Shown piece after piece: positions 43,182 through 51,964 of a stretch of 64,000 bases of DNA; the first letter of the stretch is position 1; every line of letters starts with the position of its first letter. Position numbers and translations under genes: made by a program. The notes beneath the pieces were generated by a model, which worked only from the letters and a program-made list of their open reading frames with translations, searched no databases and was not told the origin of the DNA. Source of the stretch: Paraburkholderia sp. SOS3 (GTDB taxonomy: Bacteria > Pseudomonadota > Gammaproteobacteria > Burkholderiales > Burkholderiaceae); the NCBI RefSeq assembly GCF_001922345.1, contig NZ_CP018811.1:4340001-4404000 (forward strand). The letters run 5' to 3'.

Positions 43182-46100
43182 ATGGACCAGACCATATCGG
43201 AGCCAGCGAGTACGCCAGAAGAGCGTCATGCCGTGGAAATTCAAGCCACGCTCACAAGCAAAGTTAACCTCGCGGATTTTCAGAACGCAATCCCGGTGCT
43301 CCGGGAGCTCTCCGTTGCAAACGAAACGGATAGCGACGTCAAGTCTTTGCGGCTAAATGTGTCCTCGGAGCCGTCGTTCTTCAAAACGAGGACATGGCAC
43401 ATCGACCACATCGGCGCGGGCAAGGCTGCACGCATCAATGACCTCGACCTATCGCTGGATGGCCCGCTCCTTGGCCGGCTGACAGAAGCAGAAAAGGCAA
43501 GCGTCAAGTTCCAGCTGACGACCGGGTTAGATGCTCCAACCGAGCTTGCATCTTCTGAAGCGACTGTCGAACTGCTTCCTCGCAACCAGTGGGGAGGCCT
43601 GTCATCGCTTCCGGACATGGTTGCAGCGTTTGTCCAACCAAATGAACCCGCGATTGAACGTGTCTTGAAGAAGGCGGCGGAGGTCCTTCACAAGGCGGGC
43701 AAGCCTGGCGCGATAAACGGGTATCAGGAGGGAGCGCGCCGAGCGTGGGAGTTGGCGTCAGCAATCTGGAATGCAATCGGTTCAATGGGCATCGACTACG
43801 CTCTGCCGCCGGCGAGCTTCGAACAGACGGGGCAGAAAGTCCGTAGCCCGAGCCAAATTGCAGATTCCGGGCTCGCGACATGCCTTGACCTTGCGCTGTT
43901 CGCATGTGCAGCTCTCGAGCAAGCTGGACTCAATCCGTTGCTAATCTTCACGGAAGGACATGCTTTCCCCGGGGTCTGGCTGAAGTCGGAGGAGTTTTCG
44001 ACTTCCGTGGTAGACGACGTAACCGCATTGCGTAAGCGGATAAAGCTCAAAGAACTGGTCCTTTTTGAGTCGACCTTGTTGACGCAGCGTCCCTTTCCAG
44101 CGTTCAGTTTCGCTATCGCAAACGGCGAGGAGCAGATTTCCGAAGAAAGGGAGCGAGCGTTCCATCTGGCCATTGATATCCGGCGTGCGCGCCTTCAACG
44201 AATCAAGCCACTTGCAAGTGAGCAGGTCATCGCGAGAGGCGAAGTCGGAACCGCGTCCATCAACATGGAAGCAACTCTCGAAACTGCTCCAGTTTTACCA
44301 GAGGACCTGGACGATTCCGAAGTAGAAAAAGCAGAAGAGCGCCCGGAGGACCGTCTTACCCGTTGGCAGCGCAAGCTGCTAGACCTGTCTTTGCGTAACA
44401 ATCTGCTTAGCTTCAAGGGTGGGAAGAAATCATTAAAGCTCGACGCGCCGGACCCGGGAAAACTCGAGGACCTGCTTGCAGAAGGCCATGCCATCAAGTT
44501 GCTGACTCGTCCTGACCTCATGGATGGACGTGACCCTCGCAACCAAGCAATTCATGAAGGTCGCGAGCACGAAAATATTCGCCGTGCGCATGCACTGGAG
44601 GCCCTGACGCGCAAGGAGGTCTTCATTGGCTTGTCGGATGACGAGATGGATTCCCGGTTGGTCGAACTTTATCGGTCTTCCCGGGCCTCCTTGCAGGAGG
44701 GCGGCTCGAATACCTTGTATCTCGCGCTCGGTTTTCTGTCATGGACACGGGAAGCAAAGGATGACAAGAAGTTTCGCGCCCCCCTTATCCTGATACCCGT
44801 GTCGCTTGAGCGTCGCAGCGCGCGTTCCGGCTTCAGTCTGAAGTTGCACGATGATGAGCCCCGGTTCAATCCGACGCTCATCGAGATGCTCCGTCAGGAT
44901 TTTGAGCTTGAGCTCGGGGTCAACGACGGAGAATTGCCCCAAGACGAGTCTGGGCTCGACGTAGCAGGCATCTGGAAGACGGTGTCGAGTGCCATCAAGG
45001 ACATCAAAGGCTGGGAGGTCGCGGAGGACGTTGTACTCGCGACTTTCTCCTTCGCGAAATACTTGATGTGGAAAGACCTGACCGAGCACACTGAGCAACT
45101 CAAGCAGAATCCGGTCGTGCGTCACCTTATTGAGACGCCCCGCGACTCGTATCAAAGCACGATTGAGTTTCCCAATGCTCGCAAGCTCGACGTTGACCTT
45201 CAGGTCAAGAATACATTCTGCCCGTTACCTGCGGACTCATCTCAACTCTCGGCGGTCGTAGCGGGCAGTAAGGGAAAGGACTTCGTCCTCATTGGTCCGC
45301 CCGGAACGGGCAAGAGCCAGACCATTTCGAATCTCATCGCGCAGTGTCTTGCGGAAAGAAAGCGTGTCCTCTTTGTTTCAGAAAAGATGGCCGCGCTCGA
45401 CGTAGTGTATCGACGCCTCGCAGATGTCGGTCTTGGCAACTTCTGCCTCGAACTGCACTCGAGCAAGGCGCGAAAGACGCAAGTGCTGGAACAGCTTCGT
45501 CATTCCTGGGACGCGGCAGCAGTGATGGCACCAGACGAATGGCATGCGGAAGCGGCACGTCTTGAAGCGCTGCGCACCCAGCTAAATGGTTATGTTGAGC
45601 GTTTGCATCGCCGTTACCCCAACGGCTTGTGTGTGTATGAGGCCATTGGCAAGGTGGTTGTGGGGCAAGATTTGCCGGTCCTTCAACTATCGTGGGCATC
45701 CGCGCAGGTGCACGATGCTGCCACTGTGCGTCAATTACGCGAGGCGGCGGAATTGCTTGACGTGCACGCCAAGGTGGTAGGCGAAGGCCAGCTTACGTCA
45801 AGCCCTCTTGCGCATGTCGCCCAGACTGAGTGGTCGCCCCGCTGGCAATCCGAATTGCTGGAAACCGCTCGAGCTGTTGGACCGACGGTCAGTCGAATTG
45901 AGACGGCAGCGCAAGCGCTGGAGGCCGCCATTGGTTTGCCTGCACTTTCACTCGAATCACGTGCTCGAGACGGTTTGCGGCTGATGGCGGCGACGTTGCC
46001 CGCAGCTTCAGGCCACGACTGGCGTTTTGCTCTGCGCCCTGATGCGAAGGCGATAGCAGAGGGTTTGCGCGCCGCGACGCCTCTGGTCGAACGGCATCGG

Positions 46101-49100
46101 GAATTGCGTGCATCATTGTCAGCTCCGCTGGGCAACCAGTTTCTGGAGGACCTGCGGCTGGGCATCGCGCAGCTCGCACGCTACCAAGAGCTGCAATCCC
46201 AGTTGGGCCAACCGTGGAACGAAGGTTTGCGTTCCAGGCTCACGACGGGTATTGAACTGCTGGGAAAGCGCCACGAATTGCTCGGTCAGCTAACCCTTCC
46301 TTATAAGGATGCAATTCCCACTTCGACGACTCAGCAATTGCAACAGGATTGGCGTGAATTGCAGAATTCGTCATGGCCGATGGCCGTGCTACGCCGGCGC
46401 GCCCTGGCAAAAAAACTGAAGGCGCTAGCATCCGGCGGTGGAGAGCCTGATATTGGTGCTGACATCGAGCGTCTCGCCACGATTGACGCGCTGCTAGCTG
46501 AAATCAAGTCCCTGGATGACCTGTCGTTACCGACTTCCGGTGCGTGGTCTGGTGTGAACACGGAGTTGGACGTTGCACGGGCCTCTCTAGGTTTCCAGGC
46601 AGCACTCGAGCAGGCGCGAGTCAGAGCTGAATGGGAAGACGTAGGTCTTGACCCAGTGGGCCGGGGTCAGTGCGGCGACACCGCAAGGAATGACCTGCAG
46701 CGCATGCGAGAGTTACGTCAGATTGACCAGGTCATAAACCGACTTTCTCCGCTTGGTGCGGAAACCGGCGACGTCTGGCGTGGCTATGAGACCGACCTGG
46801 GTGTCGCGAAAGCATATGTTGTTTTTCAGATGGCGCTCGCGGCTGCAGTGTCGGACCGCTCGTGGATTGACGAGGGCTTTGGCGTCATTGAGCGGGGGCA
46901 AGCTGGCGTTGCTGCAACTGAAGACCTCAAGAAAATGCGTGAACTGGTTTCGCTTGATGGTCGTCTAAAGTCGTTCGACGACTTGTCTTCGAAAACCAAT
47001 GGGCTCTGGAATGGTTTGCAGACCAAGACAGAGGGCGTCGAGCCGGCCGTACGCTTCTTCGAGGCGCTCTCGGCTGCGCTTGCGGCCATGGCAACTACTC
47101 CTGAGGCGCTTGCCGCAGTGAAGAGCCCCATTGCCCTCCTGCTTGGAGACAGCAATGTGCTCCTTGAGCCGACCGGTACGATTGCTGACACAGGCCGAGC
47201 CTATGCAGACGCACTGCAGACCTTTGATGCCGCCGTCGCACGCTTTACCGTCGCCAGCGGATTACCTGAGTCGGACACTACGACCCTTGGAGCCCTCCTG
47301 CCAGTAGAAGTGGCCAGGCGCGCCAAAAATGTGCTCGATACGTCCAACCGGTTGAATGCATGGTGTGCGTGGCGCAAGACCCGTGCGCATGCGTGCGCGT
47401 TGGGCCTGGCACCGCTTGTTGCAGGCCTTGAGCAGGGCTGCGTGGCGCTCGGCAGGGTGAAAGATACTTTCGAGACTGACTATTGCCGCTGGTGGTTAAA
47501 TGCAGCTGTCGACACTGACGAGGTACTACGTACTTTCGTTTCTGCTGAACATGAAAAACGCATCCGGGACTTCCGGGAACTCGACGAGCGTTTCATTGAC
47601 CTCACCCAGGCGTGGGTGCGCGCGCAGTTATCCGCAGGACATCCGTCACCGGACCACGTGACACGCGGTTCCGAATGGGGTCTGCTCCGATACGAGATGC
47701 AGAAGAAAACGCGTCACCTACCGCTCAGGGAGCTGATGTCACAAGCCTCAACCGCGGTAATGCGTCTGACGCCGTGCCTGCTCATGAGTCCCCTGTCTAT
47801 CGCACAGTATCTGCCGGCGGCGACAGCGAACTTTGACGTTGTCATTTTCGACGAGGCTTCGCAGATTCCGGTATGGGACGCCATCGGGGCGATGGCCCGA
47901 GCGAGGCAAGTCGTCATGGTCGGCGACCCGAAACAGCTTCCGCCCACAAGCTTTTTCGACCGCGCGGGGTCCGACCTTGACGACACAGATGTCGAAGTCG
48001 AGCTTGAGAGCATTCTGGAGGAATGCATCGGCGCCAACCTCCCGACCATGAAGCTGTCCTGGCACTATCGTAGCCGGCATGAGAGCCTGATAGCGTTCTC
48101 GAACCACCGCTACTACGACGGCGACCTCGTGACATTCCCGAGCCCCGTTACAAACGACCGTGCGGTGAGCTTTAACCTCGTGTCAGGTGGTCAATACGAG
48201 CGCGGCGCTTCCCGAACCAACAAGCCCGAAGCAAAGGCGTTGATCGCTGACCTCGTTACTCGGATAAAGTCACCCGGTTTCAGGGAAAGCGGGCAGACCA
48301 TTGGGGTCGTGACGTTCAACTCCGAGCAGCAATCGCTCATTGAGGACTTGCTGGATGAGGAGCGCCGACAGGACCCGTCAATAGAGTCACACTTCCTCGA
48401 TACGCAACTCGAACCTGTCTTCGTCAAAAACCTGGAGAGCGTTCAGGGCGACGAGCGTGACATCATGTACTTCTCCATCACGTATGGTCCAGGCATCGAC
48501 GGCACGATGCCAATGAACTTCGGTCCGATGAACCAACAGGGTGGTGAACGACGTCTCAACGTCGCAATCACACGAGCTCGGCAAGAGCTCCGCGTATTTT
48601 GCAGCTTCCGCCCGGAACAGATGGACCTATCGAGAACGCAAGCCCTCGGCGTGCGCGACCTGAAGCACTTCCTGGAATTCGCCGACCGTGGCGCTCGCGC
48701 GTTGGGCGAAGCCGTTGCTGGCAGCGTCGGTGATTTTGAGAGCCCCTTTGAAAAGGCAGTGGCTCGCGCGCTCACCGAAAAGGGGTGGACGTTGCATTCG
48801 CAGGTCGGCGTCTCTGCGTTCCGTATCGACCTTGGGGTGGTTGACCCGGACGCACCGGGCCGATACCTCGTTGGCATCGAATGCGACGGTGCTACGTATC
48901 ATCGCTCCGCGACAGCACGTGACCGGGACAAACTTCGAGAACAGGTTTTGCGTGGTTTAGGGTGGGACATACTGCGCATATGGTCAACGGGCTGGTGGAT
49001 TGACGCACCGGGCACGGCTGAAGCTGTCCATCTTCAACTGGAAAACCTGTTGAATGAACGGAGAGCGCAAGCTGCGACGTTAGCAGCAGAACAAGAGGCG

Positions 49101-49790
49101 GCGAAACTGGCTCAGGAAGCAATCGTTGACGCCGCACAAAGCTCGCGAGACAAGGCGCAGGGCGAGACGGATAAAGGCACAGGCCATATGGCCGGGGACG
49201 AATCGAGAGCTAGCTCAAACTTATCCGCAACCTATTCCAGCAACGCCGCGGTAGCACCAGCCAACTTGCCCGCTGAGGGTCGGTTTATCGAGGTGGACCT
49301 TGTAGTTGCTGGATTTGAAGTCGACAGCGATGCGTTCTTCGACGTCACATACAACCCGAAACTGCTTCGCATGATTGACCACGTGGTCACTGTGGAGGGG
49401 CCAGTGCGCGACGAAGTGCTCGCCCGACGGATTGCACGAGCTCATGGTTGGGTGCGTACGGGAGGACGGATACAAGAGCGGGTCAACCGTTTGGCCACTC
49501 AACACTACAAGAGTGATGCCGAAGATATCGGGACTTTCTTTCGGTTAAAGGCAGACGGTGACGCCATAGGCTTCAGGCGCCCTGCTGATGGCACGGCACG
49601 CTCAGTCGACGAGATTTCACTCACCGAACTTAAGGCTCTTGCAATTGAGATGCTACAGGCGGGTCACGACAACGAGTCTGGTGTCACTGCAATGGCGCGA
49701 GAAATTGGCCTACGCAAATTGACCGCGGTTAGTAAGGTGCGGCTGGAGCGAGCCTGGTCAAGCGCATTGGGCGGGACGTCGGCCCAGTGA
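43182..49790 (+). CDS. Giant TGase-like / DUF4011 / SF1 helicase / Vsr-like nuclease / DUF3320 protein, candidate defence effector
   Basis: A 2202-residue protein. In order: a beta-rich N-terminus; a transglutaminase-like domain (about 225-300) with C234 in ATCLDLALFACAALEQAGLN and H260 in EGHAFPGVW; DUF4011 (about 390-520, RLTRWQRKLLDLSLRNNLLSF); helicase domain 1 with Walker A GPPGTGKS (705-712); a long helical insertion with repeat-like leucine-rich segments (about 785-1500); DEAS (about 1557) and GDPKQLPP (about 1581); helicase domain 2 ending in LNVAITRARQELRVF (about 1792); a PD-(D/E)xK/Vsr-like nuclease (about 1860-1935) with FRIDLGVV, IECDGATYH and RDRDK; and DUF3320 (about 2025-2195). 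Architectures of this type are reported, as I recall, as single-gene anti-phage systems (DUF4011-helicase-Vsr, 'Hhe'). Low GC and island position support transfer. Confidence 0.9.
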   Translation: MDQTISEPASTPEERHAVEIQATLTSKVNLADFQNAIPVLRELSVANETDSDVKSLRLNVSSEPSFFKTRTWHIDHIGAGKAARINDLDLSLDGPLLGRLTEAEKASVKFQLTTGLDAPTELASSEATVELLPRNQWGGLSSLPDMVAAFVQPNEPAIERVLKKAAEVLHKAGKPGAINGYQEGARRAWELASAIWNAIGSMGIDYALPPASFEQTGQKVRSPSQIADSGLATCLDLALFACAALEQAGLNPLLIFTEGHAFPGVWLKSEEFSTSVVDDVTALRKRIKLKELVLFESTLLTQRPFPAFSFAIANGEEQISEERERAFHLAIDIRRARLQRIKPLASEQVIARGEVGTASINMEATLETAPVLPEDLDDSEVEKAEERPEDRLTRWQRKLLDLSLRNNLLSFKGGKKSLKLDAPDPGKLEDLLAEGHAIKLLTRPDLMDGRDPRNQAIHEGREHENIRRAHALEALTRKEVFIGLSDDEMDSRLVELYRSSRASLQEGGSNTLYLALGFLSWTREAKDDKKFRAPLILIPVSLERRSARSGFSLKLHDDEPRFNPTLIEMLRQDFELELGVNDGELPQDESGLDVAGIWKTVSSAIKDIKGWEVAEDVVLATFSFAKYLMWKDLTEHTEQLKQNPVVRHLIETPRDSYQSTIEFPNARKLDVDLQVKNTFCPLPADSSQLSAVVAGSKGKDFVLIGPPGTGKSQTISNLIAQCLAERKRVLFVSEKMAALDVVYRRLADVGLGNFCLELHSSKARKTQVLEQLRHSWDAAAVMAPDEWHAEAARLEALRTQLNGYVERLHRRYPNGLCVYEAIGKVVVGQDLPVLQLSWASAQVHDAATVRQLREAAELLDVHAKVVGEGQLTSSPLAHVAQTEWSPRWQSELLETARAVGPTVSRIETAAQALEAAIGLPALSLESRARDGLRLMAATLPAASGHDWRFALRPDAKAIAEGLRAATPLVERHRELRASLSAPLGNQFLEDLRLGIAQLARYQELQSQLGQPWNEGLRSRLTTGIELLGKRHELLGQLTLPYKDAIPTSTTQQLQQDWRELQNSSWPMAVLRRRALAKKLKALASGGGEPDIGADIERLATIDALLAEIKSLDDLSLPTSGAWSGVNTELDVARASLGFQAALEQARVRAEWEDVGLDPVGRGQCGDTARNDLQRMRELRQIDQVINRLSPLGAETGDVWRGYETDLGVAKAYVVFQMALAAAVSDRSWIDEGFGVIERGQAGVAATEDLKKMRELVSLDGRLKSFDDLSSKTNGLWNGLQTKTEGVEPAVRFFEALSAALAAMATTPEALAAVKSPIALLLGDSNVLLEPTGTIADTGRAYADALQTFDAAVARFTVASGLPESDTTTLGALLPVEVARRAKNVLDTSNRLNAWCAWRKTRAHACALGLAPLVAGLEQGCVALGRVKDTFETDYCRWWLNAAVDTDEVLRTFVSAEHEKRIRDFRELDERFIDLTQAWVRAQLSAGHPSPDHVTRGSEWGLLRYEMQKKTRHLPLRELMSQASTAVMRLTPCLLMSPLSIAQYLPAATANFDVVIFDEASQIPVWDAIGAMARARQVVMVGDPKQLPPTSFFDRAGSDLDDTDVEVELESILEECIGANLPTMKLSWHYRSRHESLIAFSNHRYYDGDLVTFPSPVTNDRAVSFNLVSGGQYERGASRTNKPEAKALIADLVTRIKSPGFRESGQTIGVVTFNSEQQSLIEDLLDEERRQDPSIESHFLDTQLEPVFVKNLESVQGDERDIMYFSITYGPGIDGTMPMNFGPMNQQGGERRLNVAITRARQELRVFCSFRPEQMDLSRTQALGVRDLKHFLEFADRGARALGEAVAGSVGDFESPFEKAVARALTEKGWTLHSQVGVSAFRIDLGVVDPDAPGRYLVGIECDGATYHRSATARDRDKLREQVLRGLGWDILRIWSTGWWIDAPGTAEAVHLQLENLLNERRAQAATLAAEQEAAKLAQEAIVDAAQSSRDKAQGETDKGTGHMAGDESRASSNLSATYSSNAAVAPANLPAEGRFIEVDLVVAGFEVDSDAFFDVTYNPKLLRMIDHVVTVEGPVRDEVLARRIARAHGWVRTGGRIQERVNRLATQHYKSDAEDIGTFFRLKADGDAIGFRRPADGTARSVDEISLTELKALAIEMLQAGHDNESGVTAMAREIGLRKLTAVSKVRLERAWSSALGGTSAQ

Positions 49791-49869
49791 ACCGGAGAGG
49801 TCGAAAACGTCAGGGGCCGCTGTGCTCCACGGGCACGCGGCAGCAATCGATGACTACACGGGGACAAAA

Positions 49870-51588
49870 ATGGGATGGGGCTTCAGAAAAAGCATAAAAA
49901 TCGCGCCGGGCCTTCGCGTAAATCTGAGCAAGAGTGGAATCAGCACGTCCATAGGCGGCAAAGGATTGACGTACAACACTCGCGGAAGGGTCACTGCGAG
50001 CATTCCGGGTACGGGAATCCGTTTCACGCACAGCATGAAAGCGAGGCGCACGGCAAATCCGGTTCGGTCTGTAGTTGCGGGCAGCAGTCGTATCGATTCA
50101 ACGACCACTGACCGACTCTCGAAAAGAGAGCAGGCTGCACGCGACTTCGTCGCCCAGGTTCAGTCGCGTACTACCGATGCACTTTTGCAGTACCTCCTCT
50201 CGCATGGAGTGTATGTTCGGCGCGATGAGCTTTCTGAGGCAGTAACGCTCGAAGAGCATCAAGGATTTCTCGAGACGTTGAACCGGGAGTTTGATGCGAC
50301 CACGAAGTCCATCAAGCTTGCTGTTGACATCGGGTCGATATCGCTGGCGGAGAAAGAAAAGGCAATGCTGGCTGTCTACGAAATTGAACGGAAATGCTCA
50401 GCTAACCTCGGTGAGCGTGGACAGCTCGCGAGCGAAGCGGTCTCCCTCGCAAATGCCGTTGTCTTGTGGCCCAAGTCGCCGAATTTCGTTGCACCATTCC
50501 TTGCCGGTCTTTTGGGCTCGTTTTTCATTTTCTTGAACAGCTTCCCTATTGGACTGGTCTTCCTTGCCGTTGGCTTCGGATATGGACTTTTTAGCCTCAA
50601 GTCGTTCAGCAAGAAGAGGGCGGCCGCGATAGAGGCGTTTGAAGCAGCCAACGCGCGGTTCGATTCGCTGTTAGAGGTGGAGATATCGCCCCGTCCTGCT
50701 CTGGCAGAAGCCGACGACCTCATGCGGGAGAAAGCAATTGCCTTTGTAGTTCTGACTGTCGTAATAGCGGTGTTGGCCGGTTATCATCGGACACAGGACG
50801 GCCATCAGGAGGCGGCGGTGCCGTCTGGTACTGAAGCCATCGTCGCCTCTGCGGCCAACACGGTCGCCCAGGAGCAAGCTGGTTCGCAGCATCCCGACTT
50901 CAGTTGGCTCGTTGGGAAGTATCCCTCTGACGTCGCTACGGACAAGCGCTTCCGCGCGGCGTTCAATCACATTTCGCGCGCGGATTGGAAAAAGTTCGTA
51001 GACCGCCTCGCGGTCAACGATGCGGCTGGAATTCAGAGGAAAGACGGTTACATCGTCGGCGAAGGCTGCAAGGCGCACCTTTGCAACTCGGATAACGCCG
51101 CGTTCGTCATTAACGCGACTACGGGCAGGGGTGACATTGTCTTCAGGGAGACAGTTGATTACTCCTCCGGAAAAGCTGTCGTGAAGAGCGTCACTTGGAA
51201 AGACCTGCCTCTGGAGTCAACGCCGCTTGCGGACTGGATTCAGTCGAACAACAACGCGCCTATGTCGGCGGCACCAGTTTCGACGGCCCCTGTTTCAGCG
51301 CCCGCTACGCAGCAAACAAGCTTTGATTGCAGCAAAGCGCGGTCCGATGCTGAGCACCTCGTCTGCAACGACCCTGAACTCGCAGCAGATGACGTCGAAC
51401 TGGCTTCCATTTATGCGAAGGCAAAGGCGGCTGCCACTGACCAGATTGCTTTCAAGGTGCGGACGCGAGCGGAGTGGAACTATCGAGAGCAGACGTGTCA
51501 CGACCGCGAGTGTCTGGTGAGATGGTATGCGGACCAAAAAACCGCGCTTCAGCAGATTGCAGAGACTGGCAATGTTGCAGGTAATTAA
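49870..51588 (+). CDS. DUF4236 membrane protein with LprI-like (DUF1311) C-terminus
   Basis: A 572-residue protein encoded 79 bp after the helicase-nuclease gene. Residues 1-55 are a DUF4236 domain (MGWGFRKSIKIAPGLRVNLS, GGKGLTYNTRG, TASIPGTGI). A helical region (80-200) precedes a hydrophobic hairpin (about 205-243) and a second membrane segment (about 288-304). The part beyond that has a KYPSDVATDKRFRAAFNHIS unit resembling an inhibitor-type fold, then a Ala/Pro/Ser linker and an LprI-like domain (484-565) starting FDCSKARSDAEHLVCNDPEL with Cys pairs. The Cys-rich tail suggests the C-terminal part is periplasmic. ATG 49870 follows a weak GGGGAC site. Function unknown; linkage to the helicase is by position only. 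Confidence 0.75.
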   Translation: MGWGFRKSIKIAPGLRVNLSKSGISTSIGGKGLTYNTRGRVTASIPGTGIRFTHSMKARRTANPVRSVVAGSSRIDSTTTDRLSKREQAARDFVAQVQSRTTDALLQYLLSHGVYVRRDELSEAVTLEEHQGFLETLNREFDATTKSIKLAVDIGSISLAEKEKAMLAVYEIERKCSANLGERGQLASEAVSLANAVVLWPKSPNFVAPFLAGLLGSFFIFLNSFPIGLVFLAVGFGYGLFSLKSFSKKRAAAIEAFEAANARFDSLLEVEISPRPALAEADDLMREKAIAFVVLTVVIAVLAGYHRTQDGHQEAAVPSGTEAIVASAANTVAQEQAGSQHPDFSWLVGKYPSDVATDKRFRAAFNHISRADWKKFVDRLAVNDAAGIQRKDGYIVGEGCKAHLCNSDNAAFVINATTGRGDIVFRETVDYSSGKAVVKSVTWKDLPLESTPLADWIQSNNNAPMSAAPVSTAPVSAPATQQTSFDCSKARSDAEHLVCNDPELAADDVELASIYAKAKAAATDQIAFKVRTRAEWNYREQTCHDRECLVRWYADQKTALQQIAETGNVAGN

Positions 51589-51964
51589 GGCTGGTAACCG
51601 ATAGTAGGAATCGTCTTATTGAGGTCATGCTGCCCGGCGTTGGACGTGGTTAAATCGAGCAGCATCGTAACTTGCGCAACCGTAGCCCCCAGTTAAAACA
51701 GCGCACAATTGTTGGCACCCGACGAATGGACCTTCGGATTTAACCCTGCGTGCGGAGTGCTGACCTCTACGGTAAGTCGGCGGTCGAGAATCTGCACCAA
51801 AACTTTACGCTTACTTGATGTCACGGCTTTGGGTACTAATGCTCTTGATTCCGCAACTTGTATGTTTTTTCATCGATATTTTCGCGCGTGCGGTTTTCCT
51901 AACCGATTTCATCGCGCTACATTGGCTTCCACATTTAACTTGAATGTTGTCGACGGGGGGTTTG

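Noticed and set aside
42771..43244. Minus-strand open frame of 157 codons in the island
   Set aside because: It overlaps the start of the well-supported 43182 gene, has no ribosome-binding site and reads Cys/Arg/Thr-rich without any domain pattern.
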